A program made the position numbers and the translations under genes. The notes beneath the pieces are model-generated. The model saw nothing but the letters and a program-made list of their open reading frames with translations. It searched no databases and was not told the origin of the DNA. Shown piece after piece: positions 25,471 through 34,133 of a stretch of 64,000 nucleotides of DNA (positions are counted from its first letter, which is position 1; each line of letters opens with the position of its first letter). The stretch is from assembly GCA_045636705.1 (NCBI GenBank), contig JAZTYA010000011.1:28320-92319 (forward strand), given 5' to 3'. The DNA is from SFWF01 sp045636705 (GTDB lineage Bacteria; Bacillota; Clostridia; Oscillospirales; Acutalibacteraceae).

Positions 25471-26148
25471 ATGAAAAAATACACTTTATTTTTAATTCTA
25501 TCTATGCTTGTTATATTGCTGTGTGGATGTTGTATTCCCAATTCCGTACATAACAGTTCAGCCAATTCTTCTGATTCAATATCTTCTAAAAAGGAAAGTC
25601 AAACAAATACCCTCGAAGAATATGAAGAACCTGCAGGAAACATTCTGCTTACTAAGATTTCATCAAAGGAATTAAAAGACATTCCTAAGAACACTTCGTA
25701 TGGAGAAATAATCAATATTCTAGGTGTAGGTGCAGATTTTTATAATGGATATTTGTCCTTATATGAACTTGATAATGAAAAAATATTAGCATTAAACTTT
25801 AAATCTATTGAGGAAATTTGTCCATTTTCGGGAGAGGAACTCATCTTACAAGCAGTTAAGCCGAAAACAAAAGAATCTCTTTTCCTTGATGAAGACGATG
25901 AAGAAATGATGCATATCTACGGAATTATCGTTTTTCATGACCCTTATGCAGCGGTTTACTCCCCTATAACAAAACAATATTATGAAGTTAATCTCTCAAA
26001 ATGTGAAAACATAAAATTTTCTAATGGAACAGTGGCTGCTGCTAAAGATATAAACTTTTATGATGAACTAATTATTACTTGTAGCGACATAACGGAATCA
26101 ATGCCACCACAAATAACAAAACCTGACTCTATAACCATATTGAACTAA
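25471..26148 (+). CDS. lipoprotein of the sigma operon
   Basis: 225 residues. Signal peptide with lipobox LLCGC (C about residue 20) and a Ser/Asn-rich linker, then an acidic domain of unknown fold. ATG 25471 is chosen because AGAGG lies just upstream and the signal peptide begins there; an upstream in-frame ATG at 25450 adds an unneeded MEVIRGF. It is the third gene of the sigma module and closes at a terminator. The function is unknown; a surface sensor or target of the sigma factor is plausible. Confidence 0.75.
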   Translation: MKKYTLFLILSMLVILLCGCCIPNSVHNSSANSSDSISSKKESQTNTLEEYEEPAGNILLTKISSKELKDIPKNTSYGEIINILGVGADFYNGYLSLYELDNEKILALNFKSIEEICPFSGEELILQAVKPKTKESLFLDEDDEEMMHIYGIIVFHDPYAAVYSPITKQYYEVNLSKCENIKFSNGTVAAAKDINFYDELIITCSDITESMPPQITKPDSITILN

Positions 26149-26151
26149 GAA

Positions 26152-26179
26152 AAAAAGCTACTCGATTGAGTAGCTTTTT
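26152..26179. terminator. bidirectional terminator between sigma module and EPS operon
   Basis: AAAAAGCTACTC-GATT-GAGTAGCTTTTTG. It also marks the 3' end of the long minus-strand polysaccharide operon. Confidence 0.88.
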
Positions 26180-26184
26180 GTTTT

Positions 26185-26994
26185 TTACTTTCCAAAACGG
26201 AAACGGTCGGCATCAGTAAGGTCTAGGGCATCTACGATTTTTTCGAAGCTTTCCTTTGCCGCTTCGAGTTCCTTAACGCTATGAGAGTCAGAGCCCAGAT
26301 AGAACTTACAGCCCACCTCTTTTGCAATTTTATAAGGTCTTAGAACCCTTTTTAACTGCTCCTCGTTATATCCTTTGATAGTGAAATTAAGTTCAAAGCC
26401 GGCTCCTTTATCCCTTAATTTTTCGAATAATTTTATATAGGTTTCATCCGAAATGGTATCAAGTATGCGAATATGCTCATCAAAATCGCCTCGGTTATAG
26501 GCGATAAGCGAGCAGGTTAAATGGGCAATGCCGATTTTATGCCAAGGCAAATTCATATCGAGCAACTTATCGAGTCTATCTACCCAAACTTCCGCTCTAT
26601 CCTCTACCGAGGTTTTGCTTTCGTCAACCGTGAAGCCGTTCATGTGAAGGTGGGTTGTAGGAATAATTATAAAATCGAACCTGTCCATTTTATCACTAGC
26701 TAAACCTACTGTCATAAATTTATCAAGTTCGGTTTCACATCCGAAAGAAAACTTTACGCCATCTGCTTGTGGTAATGGTAAAATAGCGGCGATGTGCTCA
26801 TAGTTTTGACCCTGATACCAAGAACTTGCCCCCGGTACGTCGCTATCCCAAAGGTGGTCGGTAATACAAATTTCGGTAAAGTTATTGTCTTTTGCATACT
26901 GCAAAATTCTATCTTTAGTGAGTTCCTTATCATCAGCGGCGCAAAATGATATATTAGAATGAATATGATAATCGTGGTCAACTTTAAATCTCAT
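26185..26994 (-). CDS. PHP-domain phosphoesterase, histidinol-phosphatase-like
   Basis: 269 residues. PHP metal ligands: DYHIHSN at the start, ITDHLWD, FGCETELD, IIIPTTHLH, and YLGSDSH near the C-terminus. Closest in style to HisK-type histidinol phosphatases. It is the last gene of the EPS operon, 23 nt after the acetyltransferase, so a role in polysaccharide metabolism is possible. It lacks the N-terminal motif of the CpsB/YwqE tyrosine-phosphatase group. AGAGGT precedes the ATG. Confidence 0.8.
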   Translation of the reverse strand: MRFKVDHDYHIHSNISFCAADDKELTKDRILQYAKDNNFTEICITDHLWDSDVPGASSWYQGQNYEHIAAILPLPQADGVKFSFGCETELDKFMTVGLASDKMDRFDFIIIPTTHLHMNGFTVDESKTSVEDRAEVWVDRLDKLLDMNLPWHKIGIAHLTCSLIAYNRGDFDEHIRILDTISDETYIKLFEKLRDKGAGFELNFTIKGYNEEQLKRVLRPYKIAKEVGCKFYLGSDSHSVKELEAAKESFEKIVDALDLTDADRFRFGK

Positions 26995-27017
26995 AATATT
27001 ACCTCTAGGTTAAGTGT

Positions 27018-27629
27018 TTAACCCTGAAAATCAAGGTTGCTTTCATCCTTATAAGAAATTATTTTAGCCGGCACACCGCCTACAATTGCGTTCTTTGGCA
27101 CATCCTTTAAAACGACTGCGCCTGCTGCCGCCAAGCTGTTTTCAGCCATTGTAACGTCGCCTAAAACCTTTGCGCCACAAGTAACCGAAACGTTGTCCTC
27201 TAAAACGGGAGCAAACTCACCCTTATAGCCGATTGTTACCTGCTGATAAATTCGGCAGTTCTCACCTATTTTTTTAGCGCTTATGATGGTCGCAAAGCCG
27301 TGTTGGATATAAAGACCGCCACCAATTTCCTTTGTATAGATAAAAAGGCTCTCCATAGGTTTCCAAAGCATTCGTGTAATGCCATAATGGAGCAAAGACC
27401 TGTTTGGATATTTAAAGCGGTGGATTAAAAGATTTCTGAACTCTTTATAATAGGTTAAATACCAATTTAACGACTCAAAAAGACCTAAGGTATTTTGATT
27501 AATTTGATTCCACCTAGCAATATCCTTTAAGATTAGGTGCTTTTGCTTTGAAGCAAGCAAGCACAAATAAACAAAAAAGGTTCTAGGATAGTTTAGAGCC
27601 GCAAAAAGCCTTTTACTTTTAGTTACCAT
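27018..27629 (-). CDS. serine acetyltransferase-like hexapeptide transferase
   Basis: 203 residues, with an N-terminal alpha region then a left-handed beta helix (GGGLYIQHGFATIISAKKIG, CRIYQQVTIGY, AVVLKDVPKNAIVGGVPAKII). Acetyl-CoA-dependent O- or N-acetylation is the family activity. It resembles CysE but is embedded in the polysaccharide operon, so it more likely decorates a sugar (inference). It overlaps the acyltransferase-3 gene by 11 nt. Confidence 0.82.
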   Translation of the reverse strand: MVTKSKRLFAALNYPRTFFVYLCLLASKQKHLILKDIARWNQINQNTLGLFESLNWYLTYYKEFRNLLIHRFKYPNRSLLHYGITRMLWKPMESLFIYTKEIGGGLYIQHGFATIISAKKIGENCRIYQQVTIGYKGEFAPVLEDNVSVTCGAKVLGDVTMAENSLAAAGAVVLKDVPKNAIVGGVPAKIISYKDESNLDFQG

Positions 27630-28629
27630 TTTTACTTTTCTCCTTTAAGAGTTTGATTGTTCTTGACGGGAAAAAGAAGAAGTCTAAAACTTTTGTCTTT
27701 TTAGCAATAACAGCTGCAAGTACCGATACAAAAATGCCACAAAGTGTGCCGATAATTACGTGAATTATCCAATTAGTAATATTTAAGCGAATTAAAACTA
27801 TTCTTATTCCTGCGGTAAAAATGGTGTGTAAAAGGTAGATTTGGAATGAGTATTTATTAATGAAGAGAAGAAAGCGGGATACAATCTTTACATTCTCTAA
27901 AAGAGAAATAAACATAATGCTTGAATAAATTCCGAAAAGCACCATTAATTCTTTAAAGAAGGTATCCTCGATTTTGCACCAAATAATTAAAAACACTCCA
28001 ACCGCTAAATGTAAAAGAACAACAACGAATTTTAACGGTTTTGCTAATTTTGTAAGCTTTGTGAAATCAACAAAGGTACCAACACCAAATGCTAACGCTG
28101 AATATAGCACCGTATCAATACTGCCAAGTCCTATTCCAAAGAAGGTAAAGGTATAGCCTGTAATAATGAGTAATAAGGTGGTTTGCCAATTCTTAAGGAT
28201 GCCTGAAAAAATAGTCCAGAGCACAAACAAAAGGAATAAAGCATGCAAGTACCAGTACTGCGCTATCGGAGTTTTCCAAATAAAGAGTATATCCAAAGCC
28301 GAAGCGTTTGTGTTTGCCTCGCCTACAAAACTGTTTATAAGTATATAAACGGTAGAAAAAACAACGTAAGGAACGCCTAGGTTTAAAAGCTTATGTAAAA
28401 TGAAATTAAGCTTGGTTTTCTTGCCTTTCCATTCCCCTGTTTCTTTATAAACAACGCCGCTTAAGAAAAGAAAAAGCGCAACGTGGAAAGACCAAACGAA
28501 AAGTTCCACTCCCCTAAAAAAAGACGGAATGTTAATGCCCGCTAAACGTATACCCATTATAACGTGTCCAAACAGAACCAAAAAACAGGCATAACCTTTA
28601 AGCTTATCGACAAGTATGTTTCTTTCCAT
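27619..28629 (-). CDS. acyltransferase 3 family membrane protein
   Basis: 336 residues, about ten helices. GYACFLVLFGHVIMG near the N-terminus carries the conserved histidine, and FLSGVVYKETG follows, as in OafA/WecH-type acyltransferases that add acetyl or similar groups to extracellular glycans. AAGGAGGTGC is a strong ribosome binding site. Probably O-acetylates the polymer or a lipid-linked repeat. Confidence 0.88.
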   Translation of the reverse strand: MERNILVDKLKGYACFLVLFGHVIMGIRLAGINIPSFFRGVELFVWSFHVALFLFLSGVVYKETGEWKGKKTKLNFILHKLLNLGVPYVVFSTVYILINSFVGEANTNASALDILFIWKTPIAQYWYLHALFLLFVLWTIFSGILKNWQTTLLLIITGYTFTFFGIGLGSIDTVLYSALAFGVGTFVDFTKLTKLAKPLKFVVVLLHLAVGVFLIIWCKIEDTFFKELMVLFGIYSSIMFISLLENVKIVSRFLLFINKYSFQIYLLHTIFTAGIRIVLIRLNITNWIIHVIIGTLCGIFVSVLAAVIAKKTKVLDFFFFPSRTIKLLKEKSKNGN

Positions 28630-28644
28630 TTTGCACCTCCTTAA

Positions 28645-29574
28645 TTATTTGTTTTTATTTTTACTCTTGCATACGGCAGAAACAATATATTTTGGTCTGC
28701 CCTTAATCTCCTCATAAATACGAGCTACGTAATATCCTATTATTCCAAGGCTTATCATCATAATGCTACCTATGAAAATTAGGATTAAAATAACGGTTGT
28801 CATACCTTCAATGGCACGGCCTTGAAGTTTGTCAACAAATGCCCAAACACCGAACACAGCGGTAATAAAGAGCATTATAAGGCCAAGCACGGTAACTAGC
28901 TGCATGGGTGCGGTTGTGTATGCCGAAATATTAGAAATCGCATATTTAATAAGCGAAATCGGTGACCATTTTGTAGTGCCTTCGGTTCTTTCTTTTACCT
29001 CGAACTCAACCGTTGTTTTCTTATATCCTACCCAGAAAGAAATTGCTCTGAAGAAGCCCTTCTTCTCAGGGATTTTATTTAAAACGTCAACAACCTTGCG
29101 GTCTAAAAGTTTAAAGTCTGAGGCGTTAGACATATCAAATCCAACTACAGAACTAATAAGCGAATAAAAACTTTTAGCGGCAAATCCGTGAACCATATTC
29201 TCTTTGCCTCTGGTGCTCTTTACACCCTCAACAATTTCGTAGCCTTCCTGCCAAAGACGATACATTTCAACTATTTTTTCGGGTGGATGCTGTAAATCAC
29301 AGTCAATTACAACAACGCAGTCGCCTTCTGCTGCAGCAAGTCCTGCAGAAATTGCAGCCTCTTTTCCAAAGTTTCTTGAAAAATGGAGTCCTAAAACGTT
29401 CTTTTCTTTGTTTGCTAATGCCTTGATTTTTTCATAGGTTGAGTCGGAAGAGCCGTCATCAACAAATATAAGTTCATTTTCAATAACCGCATTATTCAAA
29501 ATTTCAGATATTGTAAAATAAGCCTTATCAATAGACAACTCCTCGTTATATGCAGGAATAATTACAGATAACAT
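28645..29574 (-). CDS. GT2 polyprenyl-phosphate glycosyltransferase (GtrB/DPM1-like)
   Basis: 309 residues: a GT-A domain (VIIPAYNEELSI, FVDDGSSD, HFSRNFGKEAA, VVIDCDLQHPPE) and two C-terminal helices (about 228-285), the layout of GtrB/YfdH, which load undecaprenyl phosphate with glucose. It would supply the lipid-linked donor for the GtrII-like transferase at 43651-45183 (inference). It abuts the EAL gene with no gap. Confidence 0.88.
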   Translation of the reverse strand: MLSVIIPAYNEELSIDKAYFTISEILNNAVIENELIFVDDGSSDSTYEKIKALANKEKNVLGLHFSRNFGKEAAISAGLAAAEGDCVVVIDCDLQHPPEKIVEMYRLWQEGYEIVEGVKSTRGKENMVHGFAAKSFYSLISSVVGFDMSNASDFKLLDRKVVDVLNKIPEKKGFFRAISFWVGYKKTTVEFEVKERTEGTTKWSPISLIKYAISNISAYTTAPMQLVTVLGLIMLFITAVFGVWAFVDKLQGRAIEGMTTVILILIFIGSIMMISLGIIGYYVARIYEEIKGRPKYIVSAVCKSKNKNK

Positions 29575-30942
29575 TTACTCTTTTTCAGTCCCTTCAAACA
29601 ATTTTTCAAGGGTTGCAACCGACATAGGTTTATAGTAATAAAATCCTTGCAATAGGTCGCATCCTGCCTTAATTGCGGCTTCCTCTTGTTCTTTTGTTTC
29701 AATACCTTCGCAAAGGGTTTTAAATCCGATATCCTTTGAGGTTTGGATAATGTTTTTAAGGATTATAAAGCCTGTTTCGGTAACCGAGTTTTGTGTTATT
29801 GCTTTATCGATTTTCACAATAGAAATATCGAGGTTTTGCAAATCTCCAAAGGTTGTAAAGCCACTGCCAAAATCGTCAAGGAGGATAGAAACGCCCTTTT
29901 GCTTAAGGGTTGATAGGTTATCTATCATCTGTTGCTTAGCTTCGCCGTCAATGTTTTTATCCTCTAAAATCTCTACCGCTAGGCAAGAGAATTTAAGGTC
30001 ATACTTTTCTGCAATTCCTGTGATTTTTTCAACAAATGCGGGTTCGCTCAAGGTTGAGCGTGAGAAGTTTATTGTATATTTATAACCTTCACGTTGCTTT
30101 TTATCGTTTGAAATCCATTTGCAGTTTTTCTCAAAGATATAATAGTCAAACTTTTCGTTTATACCAACCGAATCAACCGCAGACAAAAAGCTTCTGGGTG
30201 TTAAAACACCGTCACTTTCGGAGTTAAGTCTGGATAAAACCTCTGCTCCGATAATCTTTCTTGTCTTTGCATCAATAACAGGTTGATACTCTAAGAAGAA
30301 GCGGTTATTATCAATTTCTTTTTCGATATTGTTTTCTATCTTAATCTTCTTTTCAAGCGCCTTGCCGCTAGTCAAATTCCATTCAGCAAAAGGAATTTTT
30401 TGATTTTTAGCAAGCATGCAAGCCTGCTTAGCGCGGCTTATTGCCTCGTCAAACAAGGTTTTTGAAGATGCGGCAGAATAGATACCAAATCTTATGTTTA
30501 CGATATTTAACACGCTATATTTTATAAGACAGGTATTAAGCTCGGACTGGCAAAGTTCCACCTTGTTGCGCGCAGTATCACTATCACAATTTAATAAAGC
30601 TACAAAGTTCTTTTCGTCATAAACTGAAATAAAACTGTTTTCTTCGGTAGCTAAACTACTAAGCAAAATAAGTTTGATTTCTGATAAAAGATTTGAATCA
30701 CTATAAAGTCCTCTTGGATTATCTGCCGAAAGGCTTACGTACAAAAGGGTTCTTTCTTCTCTTGACTTGCCAAGCTTATTATAAATTGATTCGGCTTTGC
30801 CGATAGGGATAAAATGGTTGTCCAAACGGCCCTCTGCCGTCTTAACACCCTTTACCGCAAAGTAAACACCAATAGCAGCAAGTAAAATAACTCCTACTGC
30901 TAAAGCCAATATAACTATGTATGGGTTTTCAAATATCTGCAT
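29575..30942 (-). CDS. membrane EAL phosphodiesterase with degenerate GGDEF-like region
   Basis: 455 residues. One helix (9-31), a GGDEF-sized domain (about 60-190) without a recognisable GGDEF, then an EAL domain (about 205-450). The EAL catalytic set looks complete: AEVLSRL (E234), INFS (N292), VEILED (E324), DDFGSGF (D356/D357), KIDK (K378), CEGIET. Predicted to hydrolyse c-di-GMP at the membrane, in the middle of the polysaccharide operon between glycosyltransferases, so its level rises with the operon. Confidence 0.88.
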   Translation of the reverse strand: MQIFENPYIVILALAVGVILLAAIGVYFAVKGVKTAEGRLDNHFIPIGKAESIYNKLGKSREERTLLYVSLSADNPRGLYSDSNLLSEIKLILLSSLATEENSFISVYDEKNFVALLNCDSDTARNKVELCQSELNTCLIKYSVLNIVNIRFGIYSAASSKTLFDEAISRAKQACMLAKNQKIPFAEWNLTSGKALEKKIKIENNIEKEIDNNRFFLEYQPVIDAKTRKIIGAEVLSRLNSESDGVLTPRSFLSAVDSVGINEKFDYYIFEKNCKWISNDKKQREGYKYTINFSRSTLSEPAFVEKITGIAEKYDLKFSCLAVEILEDKNIDGEAKQQMIDNLSTLKQKGVSILLDDFGSGFTTFGDLQNLDISIVKIDKAITQNSVTETGFIILKNIIQTSKDIGFKTLCEGIETKEQEEAAIKAGCDLLQGFYYYKPMSVATLEKLFEGTEKE

Positions 30943-30945
30943 AGT

Positions 30946-32037
30946 TTAAACTCCTAAATCTTTATTTTTAAAGGTTGGAAATTCGAGTGTGCCACCCGAC
31001 ATCTCAAGTCCTATAGTTTCTGCAGCCTTAATACATTTAAGTCCGTCTGCTCTTGCTCTTTTTTTGCGAGCAGGCAGTTCTTTTATAAGGAAAGGTATTC
31101 CAAAAGCCAACATTCCTTTAATAAGGTCGGCCTTCGAAATGCCCGTTCTTTTATATTCTGCTAAAATTTCAAAAAAGGCATAACTTAAAGCATAACTGTC
31201 AAGCTTTTTGGTTTCTTTGTTAACCGATTTTGCCCACTTAAGAAATTTGCAGAATTTATTAATATCGGTATTTTTTCTAAAATAAACACCGTTTATATAA
31301 AAATCTTCTTGGTCTTCTGTCATAGGCTTTAAAATCGAAGACAAATAATTTTTTTGAACCTTGATTACTTCTTTTGTTTGTTTATCAAGCGTGGTTTCGG
31401 TTATTTGTTTATCGTGAAGTCTATAAACCATCAAATAGTCGGATAAAATCTCTACCTTTTTGTTTTCTAACACAAATCTTGTCCAAAGTTCCATATCTTC
31501 GGTACAGGTAAAGTTTTTATCGTAGCCGAGGTTTTTAATTGCCTCTGCTTTTGCAATAATTCCCGGATGAAGAATTGGGTTTGTAACCAAAAGCAACGCT
31601 TTGATAGATTCAAAATCCGCCTTGCCACCACAACCACCCGAAGAATATACCCCATTTTTAAGAGTTAAAAACCTACAAGACGATAGGTCAATATCAGGGT
31701 TCGCTTCCATGAAATCAAACTGCTTTTGAAGTCTTGTTGGAAGAGCGATATCATCGGCATCCATTCGGGCAATATATTTACCCTGAGCGATTGATAAAGC
31801 CTTGTTTAAGGATGAAGGAAGTCTTAAATTTGTTTCGTTAGTATGTACCTTAATTCTTTGGTCTTCTGATGAGTATTTATCCAAGATTTCGGCGGTTTTA
31901 TCGGTTGAACAGTCGTTTATAATAATAAATTCCCATTCCTTAAAGGTTTGGTTTATTATGCTGTCAATGGTTTCTGCCAAATAGTCTTCGCCATTATAAA
32001 CGCTCATAATTAAAGATATTTTAGGTTCTATATTCAT
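30946..32037 (-). CDS. GT2 glycosyltransferase
   Basis: 363 residues, soluble GT-A family 2 enzyme: SLIMSVYNGEDYLAETIDS at the start, INDCSTDKT, and the metal motif MDADDIALP (about residue 93). A C-terminal helical region (about 240-340) with no clear membrane helix. Adds one sugar to the lipid-linked repeat; specificity unknown. It overlaps the preceding gene by 4 nt. Confidence 0.88.
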   Translation of the reverse strand: MNIEPKISLIMSVYNGEDYLAETIDSIINQTFKEWEFIIINDCSTDKTAEILDKYSSEDQRIKVHTNETNLRLPSSLNKALSIAQGKYIARMDADDIALPTRLQKQFDFMEANPDIDLSSCRFLTLKNGVYSSGGCGGKADFESIKALLLVTNPILHPGIIAKAEAIKNLGYDKNFTCTEDMELWTRFVLENKKVEILSDYLMVYRLHDKQITETTLDKQTKEVIKVQKNYLSSILKPMTEDQEDFYINGVYFRKNTDINKFCKFLKWAKSVNKETKKLDSYALSYAFFEILAEYKRTGISKADLIKGMLAFGIPFLIKELPARKKRARADGLKCIKAAETIGLEMSGGTLEFPTFKNKDLGV

Positions 32038-33056
32038 TTTTTCAACCCCTTTATATCTTTTATTTTTTTACATAGATAGAGAAAATAAAAAGCTAATCTT
32101 ATTTGCTCTTTTTTTAATAGGAATAATGTTATTTTGCTTTTTGTAGTAATATTTTCAAAATATGCTTTCTTAATTTCTTCTTTGTGCAATGAGCCAAGTA
32201 TAGCATTTTTAATGCCGCTAATCTTATCAAAATATCCACCCTCTGCCGCTGCCGCTAGAATGGCAAAGCACAAAAAGCAAGAATAACGCGAAAGCAGTTC
32301 TTCAAAATATTCAGGCTTCTTAACCTCAAGGTTTCGAAGGTAGGTTACCGCCTGTTCAATCTGCGAAATTTGAATTATTTTAAAACTTGTGGTAATAGAG
32401 TCGCCACGTACTGTGTAAAGATATATGGGCTTTTTGCTCATGTAAACTAAATTTGCATCCAAATAGCAAGGGGTTGTACAACAAGCGTCTTCACCCATAA
32501 TAATCGAGGTGTGCAAATTCATTTGATACTTAAAGGCTAGTTCCCTTTTTATTGCTTTGCCCCATAAGAAATAAAAGAGGTTTTGCATATTTTTGTTAGA
32601 TAAAAGATTTGGATATATTTTTTCTTCTAACTTACCCTTATCGTAAAGGCCCTCTTCTGCCAGGTCGTGCACCACGTCCCCTAGTTTTCCGTCGGTAAAA
32701 ATCCTATAGGAAAAAGAAACCATATCCGCATTTGTATCTTGAATTATTTGATAAGCGCTCATAAGAGCATCTTCTGTAATGGCGTCGTCGCCATCAAGAT
32801 TAAATATATAATCGCCTTTTGCTATGCTGATTCCCGCCTGTCTTGCGCTTACAAGACCTCCGTTTTCTTTATGAACAACCTTGATTCTAGAGTCTTTTTT
32901 AGCATATTCATCGCAAATTTCAGGACAATTATCAGGCGAGCCGTCATCGACTAAAATAAGTTCAAAATCGGCAAAAGTCTGCTCAAGCACGCTATTGATA
33001 CAGCGGCTTATGTATTTTTCAATATTGTATATCGGGACGATTACCGAAAAAAACAT
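32034..33056 (-). CDS. GT2 glycosyltransferase
   Basis: 340 residues: SVIVPIYNIEKYISRCINS, LVDDGSPDNCPEICDEYA and the metal motif NLDGDDAI, as in CpsI/EpsJ-type enzymes of Gram-positive capsule loci. Soluble, with a basic C-terminal segment. One of three consecutive family-2 transferases in this part of the operon; donor unknown. Confidence 0.88.
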   Translation of the reverse strand: MFFSVIVPIYNIEKYISRCINSVLEQTFADFELILVDDGSPDNCPEICDEYAKKDSRIKVVHKENGGLVSARQAGISIAKGDYIFNLDGDDAITEDALMSAYQIIQDTNADMVSFSYRIFTDGKLGDVVHDLAEEGLYDKGKLEEKIYPNLLSNKNMQNLFYFLWGKAIKRELAFKYQMNLHTSIIMGEDACCTTPCYLDANLVYMSKKPIYLYTVRGDSITTSFKIIQISQIEQAVTYLRNLEVKKPEYFEELLSRYSCFLCFAILAAAAEGGYFDKISGIKNAILGSLHKEEIKKAYFENITTKSKITLFLLKKEQIRLAFYFLYLCKKIKDIKGLKK

Positions 33057-33066
33057 ATTTTTACTC

Positions 33067-34122
33067 CTATCTTGCTCTAAATAAAACCATTAGTTTTTGT
33101 AAAAAGTATAATTTGTATTTCATTGCAAAGGCAAATGCTGCCTGTTTCTTTGGCAAACGATACCAAGGATAATTCCTTAAAGCATCTGTTATCATTTTGC
33201 TTTTGCAAATCATTTTAAGCCTTTTTAAAAGAACAGAATATTTTATATTTTGTTCCTTAGCGTACATTATTTCCTGAGAGCATAAAATTCTGCCATAGCC
33301 TTGAATAAGACGGTTTAAATATAGGCTATATTCTTCTGCTTTAAAGACGTCTTTAATGTGATTTTCTATTTCCGAAATGAAACCTTGTACCATTGAAAAG
33401 CGGTCACTTCGATATGATTTAGAAAAGGACTCATCGTTTCTTCTATAGCAATAAAAAGCTTTAGGAATGCCTACGGCTTTATCAATTTGTTTGATAAAAT
33501 CCACCATAAAAATCGCGTCTTCGCTCATAACTTTACGCTCGGATAAAAACTCAAGCTTTTTATCTACGATTACCGAACGTTTAAAGAGATTTTTACAGGT
33601 GCTAACGCCGTATCGACTGTCGTCAGGCTCGTGTGGTAAAGCGCCGACTATACCTAAGAGAAGATTCTTTATATCCTCATTTTCAAAGATGGTTTCCTTA
33701 TCGAAATAATGCTTTTCTTCGTATTCTCCACTTTTTCCAAAGGTGTTACCACCGACAAAGCAAATGCCTGAAAGCACCAGGTCTGCACTATTCTTTAGCG
33801 CAGTATCGTAAAGGGTTTCATACATATTAGGCTTTATAAAATCGTCCGAATCGACAAAGCCTATATATTCCCCGGTGGCAGCTTTAATTCCCGTGTTTCT
33901 TGCAAATCCGGGACCTGCATTTTCTTTATGTATTACACGAATTCTCTCATCATTTTTTGCCAAAGTGTCACAGAGGTTGGCACACTCTTCCTTCGAGCCG
34001 TCATCAACAAGAATAATCTCAATTTCCCTTAAGGTCTGGGAAGTAATTGAAGTGATACATTCTTCTAAATATTTTTCTGTATTATAAACGGGTAGGATAA
34101 CGCTCACTTTAGGTGTTGCCAT
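33067..34122 (-). CDS. GT2 glycosyltransferase
   Basis: 351 residues: SVILPVYNTEKYLEECITS, LVDDGSKEEC, GFARNTGIKAATGEYIGFVD and the motif VDSDDFIKP. Same subfamily style as its neighbours, with a hydrophobic-basic C-terminus that may touch the membrane. GAGGTG precedes the ATG. Confidence 0.88.
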   Translation of the reverse strand: MATPKVSVILPVYNTEKYLEECITSITSQTLREIEIILVDDGSKEECANLCDTLAKNDERIRVIHKENAGPGFARNTGIKAATGEYIGFVDSDDFIKPNMYETLYDTALKNSADLVLSGICFVGGNTFGKSGEYEEKHYFDKETIFENEDIKNLLLGIVGALPHEPDDSRYGVSTCKNLFKRSVIVDKKLEFLSERKVMSEDAIFMVDFIKQIDKAVGIPKAFYCYRRNDESFSKSYRSDRFSMVQGFISEIENHIKDVFKAEEYSLYLNRLIQGYGRILCSQEIMYAKEQNIKYSVLLKRLKMICKSKMITDALRNYPWYRLPKKQAAFAFAMKYKLYFLQKLMVLFRAR

Positions 34123-34133
34123 TTTTTCACCTC

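Noticed and set aside
26185..26994. CpsB/YwqE-type tyrosine phosphatase for the EPS operon
   Set aside because: The PHP motifs follow the histidinol-phosphatase style, the CpsB N-terminal motif is missing, and no tyrosine kinase is present.
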